Notes under the pieces: model-generated
The model's database searches: none
Seen by the model: only the letters and a program-made list of their open reading frames with translations
What the model was told of the DNA's origin: nothing
Shown here: in pieces, positions 24,934 through 36,570 of the stretch
Layout: each line of letters begins with the position of its first letter
How positions within the stretch are numbered: the first letter of the stretch is position 1
Made by a program: the position numbers and the translations under genes
Assembly (NCBI GenBank): GCA_963930655.1
Contig: OZ005609.1
Location: 16,565,001-16,629,000 of the forward strand
Length of the DNA: 64,000 nt
DNA from: Myrica gale
Lineage: Eukaryota > Streptophyta > Magnoliopsida > Fagales > Myricaceae
Reading direction: 5' to 3'

Positions 24934-25721
24934 TGATGTAAACCCCTTTCTCCCGTAACGAGACCCAACAACTATAGGGAACCCAAGATCGTTTCTAGAA
25001 TGGATTCGAAGGAAACCTCGACCCGTTGCTTAGGAAAGCAAGAACCTCGGTATGGTGAAGACGCCATAAACGGGGATGAAAATCCGTTTGATAAGTCGAG
25101 TTGAACGCCACGGGAAAATCCCGATAAGTTCGAGAAGTTCTTCAAAGAACCAAAGAGAATTAAACCTCACAAAATATATTGATCAAAGTTGTTCGAATTA
25201 CAATGCAAGAGGCTCCTATTTATAAGCTAGAAATAACATGGAAACAAATTCTATCCTAGGAAACAAAGGCTGGTCGAGTAAAGCAAATTTGAGCAAGGAA
25301 AGAAATCCTTGCTTACCTAAAACAAAGAGAGCAATAAAGGAAATAATCCCTTGTTTGCCTAACTAAAATTTGGACGCCTAAAAATAGAGTTCTACTTAAG
25401 GAAATAGCTGCTGGACGCCCAAAATAAAAGGAGGGAATATAAAAGGAAAGATTTGGGCGCCTATCATAGAGACCCTTCTAGAAACTCCCCAAAAATGTTT
25501 CTTTCCAACTTGATGCTCAGCCTTCTAGAACATGAATAAAATTAACACTCCTTTGTGGGCCACGTGAGTCTTGTTCAATGGGCCTCCATGAATTTGCTTG
25601 AGCCCATGCCGCTTGAATCAGTCCACTGAGTAGCTCCTTAAACTTCTTGGCTCGTGCCCTCGTAACCGGCCCAATGGGACCTGGAATTGGATCCTCCAAC
25701 GATGTACCGCGATTTCCATCA
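24934..25721 (-). repeat. Gypsy LTR, right copy (5' LTR)
   Basis: This 788-bp partner of 19199-19987 lies next to the tRNA primer-binding site, which makes it the 5' LTR. Its outer edge joins the LINE at the CAATA duplication. Confidence 0.95.
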
Positions 25722-26396
25722 CAATATGGGGTGGTGTAAGGATATGCGGCGAAATATGGGGCAGATTGAGGATATGCCTGGAATGTCGAATCTGGCTATA
25801 AGTTCGCAAGATGCTGTCAACGTTCCTTCTAATATGATCTCTTTTAAATGTGGAGATGCGGTTATCAATGAGCTGGCCAAAGAGCAGTTGGCAATTGGGG
25901 GAGATCCATATGTGACAACGGGCTTCTCTACTGGGCCTCCAGGTGACAATGGACTGGAAGTAGGTTCTCCGACTAATCTGATTGGGCTGGAGAGGGGTCA
26001 GATAAAACTTAATCAGAGAGCTAGACGGGGAGGGCCTATGGGACACACTTCTGGGATATTAATGCCTATCTCAAACTATGATGGGGGCATCTGTATGGAA
26101 GGCCCAAAGCGTCGGCTGGAAGCAGGAGAGATGCAGGGTGGTTCGGAATCCAAGAGAAGGAAGGAGCAGGCGCTGAATGGAGGTATGTTTGGAGAAATTC
26201 TTGAGAATTTTTCACAGGCCGAACTTTTTCAGGTGGGCTCGTCTGATCCTTCGACGCATGGAAAGAGTAAGAGACAACGTCAAAGTGGTGTGGTGGGCAG
26301 AAAAACTTTGCGAAAAAATAATTTGTTGGCAGTGGTTGAATGTTCTGAGTCATTTACGGCTGAGGAGGCGGGCCTACCCATGCCCCCACCCTATCC

Positions 26397-29300
26397 ATGA
26401 AGCTCATATCCTGGAACTGTCGAGGGTTGGGTCGACCTTCGGCAGCTAGGGCCCTACGGGATATTGTGAAGACAATAGACCCAGTGGGGATTTTTCTGAT
26501 GGAAACCAAAATTGACTGTAGTTCTGTTGCTCGTGTGATGAATAAAATTGGGTTCACTTATTTTTTGTCTATTCCTCCGATTGGTAGACGAGGCGGATTG
26601 GTGTTTTGTTGGCGTCCGGAATTTCATTTTAATGTTATTGTTCAATCTCAGAATTATTTTCATTTGGAGGTTTATCCGAGTGGGGATGATCCTGATTTTC
26701 TTTGCACTCTTGTATACGGGCCTGTGTTGTGGAGGGAGAAGGAAGTTTTTTGGAGAGAGTTGATAGATCTTGGGAAGAATATTGCTCAGCCATGGCTCTG
26801 TATGGGTGATTTTAATGCTTTGATTAGCCAAGATGAGAAGAAGGGGGGTCGGGTTCTGTCTTCCTCTTCCTCAAGAGGACTCATGCATTTTCTGAATACA
26901 AAGAATTTTGTTGGGTATGTGGGATCTAAATTCACTTGGTGCAATAAGCGACCGGGTTTAGCAAATATAAGGGAGAGCCTGGATAGAGGCATTGCAAATA
27001 TACCATGGAGGGTGGCATATCAGAGTGTGATTATTCAACATTTTCCTATTACAAATTCAGATCATGTGTCGTTGGTCTTAGCACTGAATGGTTTGGAGAA
27101 TTCGGATCCCAAGTCGTTCAAGTTTGAGAGTTTCTGGCTTCGAGATTCTTCATGTATGAGGGTGGTAGCTTCAGCTTGGCATCGGTGTAGTGGGGAGTCG
27201 CCTGCTCTTTCTCTGTTCAAAAAGATTCGGGCTACACAATATGCTCTCCAAAAGTGGAATAAGGTGCAATTTGGTAATATACAACAATCTTTACGTATGG
27301 TGAAGAACCAGCTAGCAGGAGTCCAACAAGCGACGCCTACTGTACAGACTCTTCAACTGGAGCGGGAGCTCTTATGGGAGATGGATGAACAAATGAGGAG
27401 GGAGGAGAATCTTTGGAGGCAAAAGTCACGGGTTTCTTGGTTGGTATCTAGTGAGCTGAACACAAAATTCTATCATGCCTCTACGATTATTCGTCGATGT
27501 CGGAATTCAATTTCAAAGCTGAAAGTCGAAAATGGAGAGTGGCTTTCGGGACGTTCATCGATTGGGGTGAGTTGGTATCTTTCTATAAGCGTTTGTTTTC
27601 ATCCAGTGATCCAAATATCCCGGAGGACTTGGAAAAATTGCTTGATCCAGTGATTACTAGTGATGATAATGAGATGCTCACCAAGATTCCGGATGTAGAT
27701 GAGATTTATAGTACACTCAGAAAGATGAACCTAGAGAAAGCTCCAGGACCGGTTGGGATGACAGTATTATTTTTTAAGCATTTTTGGGAGGTGGTTGGGA
27801 CGGATGTTATCTATGCGGTTCAAGATTTTTTTGAGAATGGGTTGCTGCTCTTTGAGTTAAATAGCACTAATATTACGCTGATTCCGAAGGTTGACAATCC
27901 TTCTAAGGTTAGTCAATTCCGCCCTATTAGTTTATGTAATGTGATATACAAGATTATCTCCAAAATTATGGCGGATAGATTGAGGTGGTGCTTCCTAAGC
28001 TTATTTCGCCTACCCAACTTGCTTTTGTTCCGGGGAGAGCGATTCAGGATAATTATATTGTTGCTGCGGAGATTTTCCATGGTATGAATCATAAACAGGG
28101 AATGGGTGGTTGGATGGCTATTAAGGCAGATATGGAGAAGGCATATGATAGGGTGGAGTGGTCGTTCGTCTTGAAGATTTTTGAAAAATTTGGATTCAGT
28201 ACCACATGGGTAAATTTGATAAAGCAATGTATATCGACTGTTTCCTTTTCAATACTTATCAATGACACCCTTATGGAAGTTTTCAACCTTCGAGAGGAAT
28301 TCGACAAGGTGATCCTTTATCCCCTTATCTTTTTATTATTTGTTCAGAGATGTTATCTCGACTTTTATTGCGTGAAGAGCAAAATGGCTTCATCCATGGT
28401 ATCAAGGTGGGTCGGGCATCCCCTAGTGTGACCCATCTTCTTTTTGCGGATGATCTTCTTCTTTTCGCAAAGGCATCAATCCGTGAGGCAAAGAAGATTG
28501 ATGATTGTCTTAATAAATACATAAAGTGGTCTGGCCAAAAGTTAAATCGAGAGAAATCGTCAGTACATTTTAGTAAGAATTTTCGGGGTCAAGTGATACT
28601 TCCTATTTTGGCCAAGCATCTTGGATTACCTTTATTGATTCCTCGAGTTCGCACAACAGCTGTTGTGGATTTAAAAGAAAAATTTTTCCATAAGCTCTCA
28701 GGGTGGAAGGTTAAATGCTTATCACAAGCGGGTCGAACAGTAATGATTAAGGCTGTGGCTAGTACTATTCCTTCCTATTTGATGAGTTTCTATTTGATGT
28801 CGAAATCATGGTGTCAGGAGTTGGATATGGCATTAAAAAATTTTTGGTGGGGATATTCTGAGGAGAAAAATCGGCATCTGACTTTGAAGGCTTGGTCCAC
28901 CATTTGTCTTCCCAAATGTGAAGGGGGTTTGGGCATTCGGCTGTTTTCTGAGTTTAATCATGCTCTAATTTCGAAACTGGCGTGGAAAATGATCAATGAT
29001 AAAGACAGTTTGTGGGTAAGAGTGCTAAGTGGGAAGTATTTGCAGGGAAGAGATTTTTGGCAGGTGAAGGCAAGTGGAAATTCATCTTAGGTGTGGAAGA
29101 GTATTGTTCAAGCTCGAGAAGTGCTAAAACATGGGATGTGTTTACAAGTGGGTAGTGGGTAGGATATTGTAATTGATAGGGATCCTTGGGTTCCTACTAT
29201 TTCTGGGTTCAGGCCGAGTCTTATGGATGATGTGGGGCAGGGTGCTATTGTAACCGTGAAGGAACTCCTGCAGGATGATGGGCGTAATTGGAATTTGGCA

Positions 29301-30465
29301 GAGGTGAGGCGCCTCTTTACACAAGTCGGCAACTGAAATTCTTAAATTAAAAGTGGATGGCCCAGGACATGCAGACAAAATGTTTTGGACATTACAATCT
29401 TCGGGAGCTTTCTCTGTGAAGTCCGTATATCAGTGGTTGGTGCGTCGACGTGCTCCTTCAATGCCCGTGACTGATGCTCAGGTATGGAGAGATATTTGGA
29501 AGTTATTGATACATAAACGTCTAAAATTCTTGTTGTTGAAGGTTTTATGGGATATGTTGCCGACAAAGGTGCGGGTGGCAGAGAGGATAGGGACCTGTTG
29601 TGAAGGTTATGATGAGATACGTTGTTCATTATGTTAGGAGGCTTCGGAAACCATTAACCATTTGCTGTTTTTGTGTCCATTTAGTCGAGCCATTTGGAGT
29701 GAATCCCCATGACAACTTAATATTGTAAGTTTCAGTACGGGTACGGTAGCAGATTGGGTGCAGAAAGTGTGTCATCCCCATCAGTTCATAGGCATTGCGT
29801 TGGAGGATCAACATCGGTTTCAACTTTTTGCTGTGATTGCCATTGATTTGTTGTGGATGGCGAGAAATTGTGTTGCTCATGAGAGAAAGTTGTGTGAGAT
29901 GCAGGAGTTGGCGTCTCGAGTTGGGAAGCTTAGTTACGAACATTGGAATGCTTGGCAGCTAAAGAATCAGTCGGTAACAGGGCAGAATGTCTGGAAACCT
30001 CCGCCTACCGGGAAGATTAAGGTCAATGTGGATGTAGCTATTCGTGATCAGTTTGCTGTCATCGCTGCACTCATTCGGGATGCTAATGGTGTGGTGAAAG
30101 GATCAACTTTTAAGAAAATTGAGGTGGTTCAACCGCTAGAAGGAGAGACTGCTGCAGGAAAATTAGGCATTGTGTTTGCCATGCAAATGGGATTTCAGGA
30201 TATAATTTTGGAAGGGGATTCAGTAATTGTGATCAAGGCGATTCAGATGTGGCCTATAAGAACGGAATGGAGGATCTATAGTATGATTTTTGAGATTGTG
30301 GAGGTTTGTAATCAAATGGAGAGTTGGCAAGCTGTCCATACTCCTAGAGGTGCAAATGAAGTTGTGCACCACCTTGCTCGTTGGGTCGCTGCAGAGTTTA
30401 GCTCGGGTAGCAACCCCCGTAGTATTGAGCATTTCCTTGACACCTTGGGTGTATGCTGGCACTGA
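26397..30465 (+). pseudogene. LINE ORF2: APE endonuclease, RT, RNase H-like
   Basis: The start is MKLISWNCRGLG. The endonuclease keeps Asn7, Glu36 (METK), MGDFNAL and the SDH motif. RT motifs are FRPISLCNVIYKIISKI, FVPGRAIQDNYIVA, KADMEKAYDRVEWSF (motif A Asp) and HLLFADDLLLF (FADD box), then GLPLLIPRVRTTAV and LSGWKVKCLSQAGR. A zinc-finger-like ETINHLLFLCPFSRAIW lies near 29650-29700. The RNase H-like tail is at 29985-30280 (VNVDVAIRDQF, IILEGDS). The ORF spans about 4.07 kb (about 1350 aa if intact), normal for plant L1. Roughly eight lesions exist: frame changes near 27.55, 28.0, 28.3 and 29.3 kb and stops near 29.09, 29.16, 29.64 and 29.71 kb. Confidence 0.9.
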
Positions 30466-30557
30466 TCCGCCTTCATGATTTGTACGTTTTTTGTGATTTT
30501 GGTTTTTTGATGGAATAAAATTGAGGTTTTGATTAAAAAAAAAAGATGCCGATATAA

Positions 30558-32600
30558 TGAGAAGAAAAGAAAAAAAAACAAAGGGTGACATTTTGTCAAT
30601 TTTCTATAAATTTTTGGTGGGGTCTAGACCACATGGACAATTTTGGATGAATTTTTCGGTCTTCCTTTTTGGGTTTATGAACTCCACAATGGGAATTAGA
30701 ATCTTTGTAATTTCTTGCTCGAATTGCATGATGTAATTTAGAGAAAGATAGACATAATAGGTAGACCTTCTACTATTTAATGTTGTCCATGTAAAATTTT
30801 GATCAGTATATATCTTACAATAGGGTATACTTATTGTGTCTATCTCTCTTCAAATTGTATAATGCATTCAAACAAGAGTTTACTTGGAAATTATAAAGTA
30901 TCTTAGTCCGCAGGGTAAAAAATAATTGAACAGGAAAAAGAAAAAGAAAAAGTGGTAATTAGCCGTGAAAACCCAAATAACTAAGAAGAATAAAGCCATG
31001 CGGTGCGTTAGATACCATGTACTCGCACCCCTCTTTCCTTGTTGTTACTTTTGTCACACTCCTTGGATTCTGGAGAAGAATCAACTGCAAAGTTACTGTA
31101 CGAAGTTTCTATCTGGAACTCAGGCAAGAGTCGGGTTGTCTCTAGAAGGAAGAATGGCATCAACCGTCCACTAAACTATTCTTTGCAATTTGCTTCATCA
31201 ACCGTCCACTAAACTATTCTTTGCAATTTGCTTCATGTTTATGAGAATCTGGAAAGAGCTGCGTGTTCTCTCTGCAATGTAAAACAAAGCAAAACAAAAG
31301 AAGAAAGATAGCAATTTGTCCAAAGATGAATGAGCTTGCCGGATTGGAATCTAAACCAAAAATTAGTACGCAATTATGAAGTATATGATTTCGTGTTAGG
31401 AAGGCAGAGGCCACCAAGTTATGCTTCTTTATAGCTCTTGACTGGACTTCACACTAGTCATCATCCATTACAAAACGCAGAGATGATTGAAACTGCAAAG
31501 TGATGAAGAGGAAAATTCCAGTCACTCGTATACGTAACCTTTGAAAAGAATAGCAGTTCAATAATCCCCAAGTACCTCATGAAAGACTTGTTGGGTCATC
31601 TTTCTGTTCTTTTCAAAAGATAGTTTACAAAAGAAATGGAAAAAGAACATAGTTTACAAAAAAAAAATGGAAAGAGAGTCCCACCCAAAAGCGCAGAAGC
31701 TACCTGTATATAAAGTTGCCGAACAATCAACCACTCTTTAAAGTTAAGATGAAGGGTCAGGCATAAGTCCTGGTTCATATATATTATCCGCTTGGCCCTA
31801 AGGGTGAAATGGCCACGCAAATTACGATCAATTCCAATGGTACAGCTCGGAGCATGAAGCAAAAACCCAATTCAGGAGTTCCTGATTTGGAAGCACATGG
31901 GCGCACCCAAGGGGTCTTCGGATCTTCGGAAGAAAATGAAATTTTCACTCGCAGAATGGAGAAAGTTCAAGCAGCACATAGATTAAGTTTGACCGATATT
32001 AAATGCAGACCACAACGACCAGGTCAAACTTTCAAAGAATGACAATATTGACAATTTGCTGCGGCTTAGCGTGCAAAAATTCTCAATCATCTTTGGAGCA
32101 GACGGACAGATGACATCTCACACACACGAAAAGACAGAGAGCAGTATGGGATAAGACAATAAAAAGAGAAATGAACAAAAAAGGAACAGCCACCACATCC
32201 AATTGCGAGCACACCCATTGATGTTAGGTTCATGGAACCACGCCAACTTGTTGCCAGATGTTGAGCCAAATACAACATCCACGCTAACTGTAAAGAGTAT
32301 TCCCGAACAAATAGCAGCAGTGTTCTTCCTAGAAACCCTTTTTTTTCCCTGTCCCTCTACAAGGCAAGATAATTGATACAAATAAATCCAAAATAGAACA
32401 CACATAATGCTCTCCAGCTTTGACTTCCAACATTGAAGCAAATTTATTCATGATCATACAATCCACGATCTACATATAATAGAAATAAGCATATCCAGTG
32501 TCTGCATAAATCAATGATCTCTCTTATACTTCCAAGATCGATAGAGACACGATCCATGAGGAAACTCTTGAGTTGAGCATACCTTTTTTAGAGTCGCTTC
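30558..32600. other. Spacer, no gene seen
   Basis: The LINE's right TSD is followed by about 2 kb without a supported exon. Several short frames exist (for example plus 31809-32042) but have no recognisable content. A 38-bp tandem duplication is listed separately. Confidence 0.4.
31158..31236 (+). repeat. 38-bp tandem duplication, two copies
   Basis: A block starting CATCAACCGTCCACTAAAC at 31158 is repeated immediately at 31196 with no visible mismatch, ending at TTTGCTTCAT. It is probably a recent replication-slip duplication. Confidence 0.85.
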
Positions 32601-32633
32601 AATCTTTCCTCTTTTGACTTTCCTCCAGTCCTT

Positions 32634-32931
32634 TTAGTGAACCAATAAATCCCTCCACATTAACGCAGGGGCCATCTCAAAACCCTCCAACAGAACTATG
32701 GGCAGATCTTCAATAGCACCAGTAACAAGGGCCCCTATCTCAAAATAAATTGGCATAACCTGTCGTACTGGCGATGCTACGAACATTACTCATCTGCGGC
32801 TGCGAAATTTGCTTACAACTCTCTGTTCTCAACCAAAAATTTAACTCTTCCCTTATGCCTTCCCTATGATAATCTACCTCTTGATCACAAGGCATAAAAA
32901 CCAGTAACTCTTGCAAAGCATTAACTGGCAA
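32634..32931 (-). pseudogene. Unrecognised coding-like relic
   Basis: On the minus strand a frame reads LPVNALQELLVFMPCDQEVD and REELNFWLRTESCKQISQPQ. Near 32760 a second frame takes over (VRQVMPIYFEIGALVTGAIE, then LPIVLLEGFEMAPALMWRDL) and ends at a stop at 32634. The two halves have balanced, protein-like composition and together look like one protein with a single frame change. I do not recognise the family. It lies about 350 bp downstream of the NYN-gene stop, on the same strand, but no splice link was found. Confidence 0.3.
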
Positions 32932-33285
32932 GGACCAAATATCAAATGGTTTGACTTAATCTGATAGAAATCTTGTCGTTCAGGCACAGACCTTTAAAGC
33001 GTGTATGGTGCAGAAAGCGGCTTATAGTCACCAGACGGGGGCAGAATTATGATAGTCTAATAGGTAACCTCACCAAGAGTGAGTTTTCATGTAAAAAAAA
33101 AATTACCTAACCTGACTTAATCCACAATCTAAAAGTTCCATCTAACTTAGTTTTTTAGATTTTTTAGTGCTTTCAGAAGTGACCTGTGTTCCTCCAGTCA
33201 GCAAGTTCAACTCAATGACGATAAACTTGAACCCTTAACGATCTTAAGGCCAATTGTTTTTGCACCAAAACTGAGCTTTATATAA

Positions 33286-36187
33286 TTAAGCACCAGTTTC
33301 AAGACTTATATCAGTTTTAGTGTCCGGAAGAGTAATGGTAATAGGTTGCCATCCTGAGTGATGATGAGTAATCCATCTCTTCACGACAATGACCATGTTC
33401 AAAATCTGGAGTACAACGCCCAAAGCAAGATCTTCTAAGCATTCTTTCCTTAAAGTCAAAGCTGCTTCATATCTGCAGCACAAATGCAAAACAGAAATCC
33501 AATAATTTAGCTCAGGGAACTCACTAACCCCAGAAAATAAAATAGCAAAACATCAAACACCTCCACCTGCATTGAGAAGCCATAATCGCTGATCTGCCAA
33601 CTGCGGAAGAAAGAAACTTCTGAATGCCATCCCATGTTGCTTTTGGATGCTGCATAGGATTACCTCCTTCTTGATTCACACACTTCCATAACCTCTCATT
33701 TTTACCAACATATAACTGCAGTGCGCCTAATTTCTGTTTCACTACCATATTTTGCTCAATTGCACTATCCAAGGCCTTTCTTACATCAGTATTGCGGTGT
33801 TTCAGATCTCCATAACGTATGCAATCAGTTATGTTTGCTACTGTAGGCATAATTTTTTCATTTTTCAGGGTGTTTAAAGCAAGTAGGATAACACCGATAA
33901 GGCCTTGCACATACTCAGAAGGCGGTGGACGTCCTTGAGAACCCCAGACACCATTGCTAGAAACAGCATTAGTAACCATTGGGGAGGATGTAGGCTGGGG
34001 AAATTCAGAACCACGCGGATGCCTATTGTTCATAGTGTCATGATGAAATGCTTGGCCACCATGCGTAATATGGCCTTTTTGCTGTAAATTAAGGCGACCT
34101 TGATATGGAGATTCAGTAGAGCTTGGCCTATATTCTTCTCCACTTCGGTGATGGCCATTTGGGGGACTTTGCCCATAGCTGGGGTATTCAGAGATATTCA
34201 GCCTACCCAGGTCAGGCATATTGGTGTCTGGAGCTGCTAAAAATCTGAAACCAACAGGTCTCGGAGGAATTGGCTGAAAACCATGACTATGATGAGAGTT
34301 AGGATGATGCAGATTCTCCGATCCAAAAGAGGATGGCATATGGGGGTTGTTTGGCCTCAAAGGAAGAGGATATTGATTTTGCGGATTTCCTACAAAATTA
34401 TTGCTATTACTTCCTGAAGTGTCAGAACTGCCAGGGAAGAAATCTGGACTAGACCGACTTACAGAGACTACAGGCTCCATACCAAAGAATTCATGGGGGG
34501 CTTTCTTAAACTGTTTTGCTTTTGAATGTTCTGGTGGGTAAGGGTAATCATTGCTTTTACTCTCTTGAGTAGAAAGTGGCATGCTTGAGACTCTTGAAAG
34601 GCTTGGCTGATTTATGTGTTTTCGACTAGATTTCCCTCTGGATTTGTTATCGCCACCAACCCTTCCCATACTAGAAGGCCTTTGATTTCCAAAAGCAAGG
34701 TTTTCAGAATTGATGGCCATCATGGATTGGATTGGGTGAATAGGTTCAGAAACTTCGTATTGCAAAATCTCATGATTAGAAGTATGGTGACCATTGACCA
34801 ACTGCGATGATTCACCATTTGAAAGTGGGGATCCTCCGGCTGAGAGGCTTGTCCAAAGCCATAGCGTCTTCGCTGCAGCAATGAGGGGCACCGATGCTTT
34901 TTGTGGCTGTGCTAGAAGAATATTATATCTTCTCATGCGCAGCTGATGAAGCGCATTAGAGAAATCCCTGTCACCAGAAATTAGCATAAAGTTTGCAGGT
35001 GCAGGGTTGTCTACAGCCCAGAACAGCATATCAACTAAGATCTTCTTGTCACTTGCATCTTTCACACCTATTACAAAATCAGAAGGCGTCAGCGAAAACA
35101 AATAGACTGTTGAAAAACATCAAAAACTTATCTCCCAGTCCATTACACTTGCTACTCAGAAAAATATATAAAAAAAATAGGTTTGCAAAAGCTGGCCAAA
35201 AGAGAAAGAAAAGAGAATTGCCAAAAGAAACAACCAAGAAATGCATAATCAACGTTATTGTCCTCGATGAAATGGACAAGCAGTCACGAATAATATTGAA
35301 AAGAATTATGGAACATATCATGGGTGCCTGAAAAGCAAGAAAGGGAATAAATTTTAACAGTGTACGAACAAAAATTAGGATTTACTGAAATATTAGAAAT
35401 AACAAATCGTCTATAACCTCAACGAGCTTGAGGACAACTAAAAGAAGAAACCAAAAAAAATCGCAAATTGCATCGATAAGATGAAAAACTGACGATCAAC
35501 GCAAAATGCAAACCCTAACATGCAACATCGATCTTCATTCATACACAAAACAAAAGTGCAGTTAGCACTTCTCGACTCAACCGTAAAAAAACATATCCTA
35601 AGAATTTGGGATAAAGAAGTGGAGTTAAAAGCTGAACCTACACAAACATAGGTACGTCTATCAATATCAAAGCGGCAGAAATTCTCAAGACGGGGTGCTA
35701 AAAAGACACCACTCGCAGTGGATTCTTAACTCAATAGGCGGACATAAACCAAATTCTTACTACAGCAATCAAGATGATGAAAGCCAATCAGTGAACAAGA
35801 AAATCCAGATCGGGAATGGTTCGGAGAAGGATCGTACTCCACAAAGTATTCGCATTGTTTGTAGCCCTAAGTAGGCAAGCAAAGAAGAAGAGTACCGGCG
35901 GGGACGTGGTTGAGGGCGATGCCGGTGCTGGAGAGAGCGTGCTGGACGGAGGCGGGGATGCGGTTGGTGTCGCCATAGGCGGAGATGGAGACGGGCCCGC
36001 AATAGTTCATCTTGACGAGCGCGGAGCTTATGTTCTGCGCGATCGAGTGCGGGTCGCAGCCCTTTGGCACCTGGCAGTTCTCTATGTCCCACCACACCGA
36101 CGTCTTCGCCCCAACGTACTGGGCCTCCGCCAACGAGGACGACGTCGTCGTTGCACTGGCTCCGCCTCCGCTCGCATCTCCAACCAT
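33286..36187 (-). CDS. NYN-domain / OST-HTH protein, MARF1 (limkain b1)-like
   Basis: Three exons, 36187-35896, 35067-33567 and 33472-33286, splice in frame with GT-AG borders to 1980 nt (659 aa plus stop). Residues about 28-165 are an NYN (PIN-like) nuclease fold: [13 protein letters not shown] (acidic D34 and E36), [11 protein letters not shown], then [12 protein letters not shown] (D130, D132) and [12 protein letters not shown] low-complexity Ser/Asn/His/Pro-rich linker of some 300 residues follows. An OST-HTH/LOTUS-like domain lies near 495-575 ([38 protein letters not shown]). The short C-terminal exon gives [18 protein letters not shown]. Animal MARF1 relatives cut RNA in the germline; plant copies are poorly characterised, so an RNA nuclease or RNA-binding role is inference. 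The start is chosen because the upstream CT-rich leader lacks an in-frame ATG and codes nothing recognisable. The gene looks intact. Confidence 0.93.
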
Positions 36188-36549
36188 CCTTGGGCGAAAG
36201 TTAGCTGGCGGCGCACGATAGCATCAACTGCTTTCTCCTCCTTTTCCCTTTCTCTCTCTTTATTCTACTCTCTCTCTCTCCGTCTGTCTTCCTTTCGGCG
36301 TCTGGAACTATTTCTCTCAGTCGCGGGGTGGAAGAGAACTGTCCTCTGTGGCTGGGCCCCACGAGGAAGACGCATCTCTCGGGCTGCGGTAAATCACGTA
36401 AATAATGGAAACAACTCCTTAAGAGTCAAATTATAGAGGCACAGAGCTTCGGAATAACATTACTTAAATATATTATTCGTTACGTATTAATCGGCCCTGT
36501 AGGGGAGGTTCCTCGGTAATAAATCGGTAGAATTATGTTAGGAATATTT
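36188..36549 (-). promoter_or_regulatory. 5' flank of the NYN gene
   Basis: Directly upstream of the NYN start (minus strand), about 36235-36290 is a purine-rich GA tract on that strand (CT-rich on the plus strand), common in plant core promoters and leaders. The flank ends at the target duplication of a retroposon at 36550, about 360 bp from the ATG. No TATA box was assigned. Confidence 0.35.
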
Positions 36550-36570
36550 AAGTGATTTTAAAGTTTTATT

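Larger units (their letters stand above)
19199..25721 (-). mobile_element. Ty3/gypsy LTR retrotransposon, nearly whole but broken
   Basis: Two direct LTRs (19199-19987 and 24934-25721) both read TGATG...CA on the plus strand. The element is flanked by the 5-bp duplication CAATA at 19194-19198 and 25722-25726. On the minus strand the primer-binding site TGGTATCAGAGC (initiator-Met-tRNA type) lies just inside the right LTR. Next come gag with a CX2CX4HX4C knuckle (IKCFRCQGRGHIASQCPNK), an aspartic protease-like region (VIIDGGSCTNV), RT (IFSKIDLKSGYHQIRI, VVYFDDILIYS), RNase H, and integrase ([20 protein letters not shown], the DIS.DFVLGLP core, C-terminal NPRRDGPF-like tail). By eye the LTRs differ at some 25-30 of about 788 positions, so insertion is fairly recent. 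The coding region looks nearly complete with a handful of breaks. Confidence 0.95.
18207..26400 (+). pseudogene. LINE ORF1 (DUF4283-type plus zinc knuckle), interrupted
   Basis: ORF1 supplies the RNA-binding chaperone of the LINE particle. A likely start is ATG at 18207 (MEEIIEKTKKLSWADLSGPL), followed in another frame by a DUF4283-like stretch (ENRFLFTFPTLEEKERVL, then GPWNFKGSYMILQEW). Next comes a CX2CX4HX4C zinc knuckle in the frame at 18634-19206 (SSFCVHCRIIDHTVGACF). The nested gypsy element then interrupts at 19198. The C-terminal part resumes at 25727 and ends PPPYP with TGA at 26398-26400, overlapping the ORF2 start. At least one frameshift near 18.33 kb and stops near 18.47 and 18.62 kb disable it. 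Confidence 0.85.
17942..30542 (+). mobile_element. L1-type LINE, near full length, split by a gypsy element
   Basis: A 15-bp target duplication, AAGATGCCGATATAA, lies at 17927-17941 and again at 30543-30557 just after a poly(A) tract (30535-30542). Removing the nested gypsy element (19199-25721) leaves about 6.1 kb, the normal size of a plant L1. It holds ORF1 (nucleic-acid-binding, zinc knuckle) and ORF2 (endonuclease, reverse transcriptase, RNase H-like). Both ORFs carry several stops and frameshifts, so the copy is inactive, but domain order is complete and the 5' part is kept. Confidence 0.92.

Noticed and set aside
29629-30591. Minus-strand frames of about 100-120 aa
   Set aside because: Antisense of the LINE RNase H region.
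32118-32441. 107-aa minus-strand frame with Cys and hydrophobic runs
   Set aside because: No recognisable motif or splice context; probably chance.
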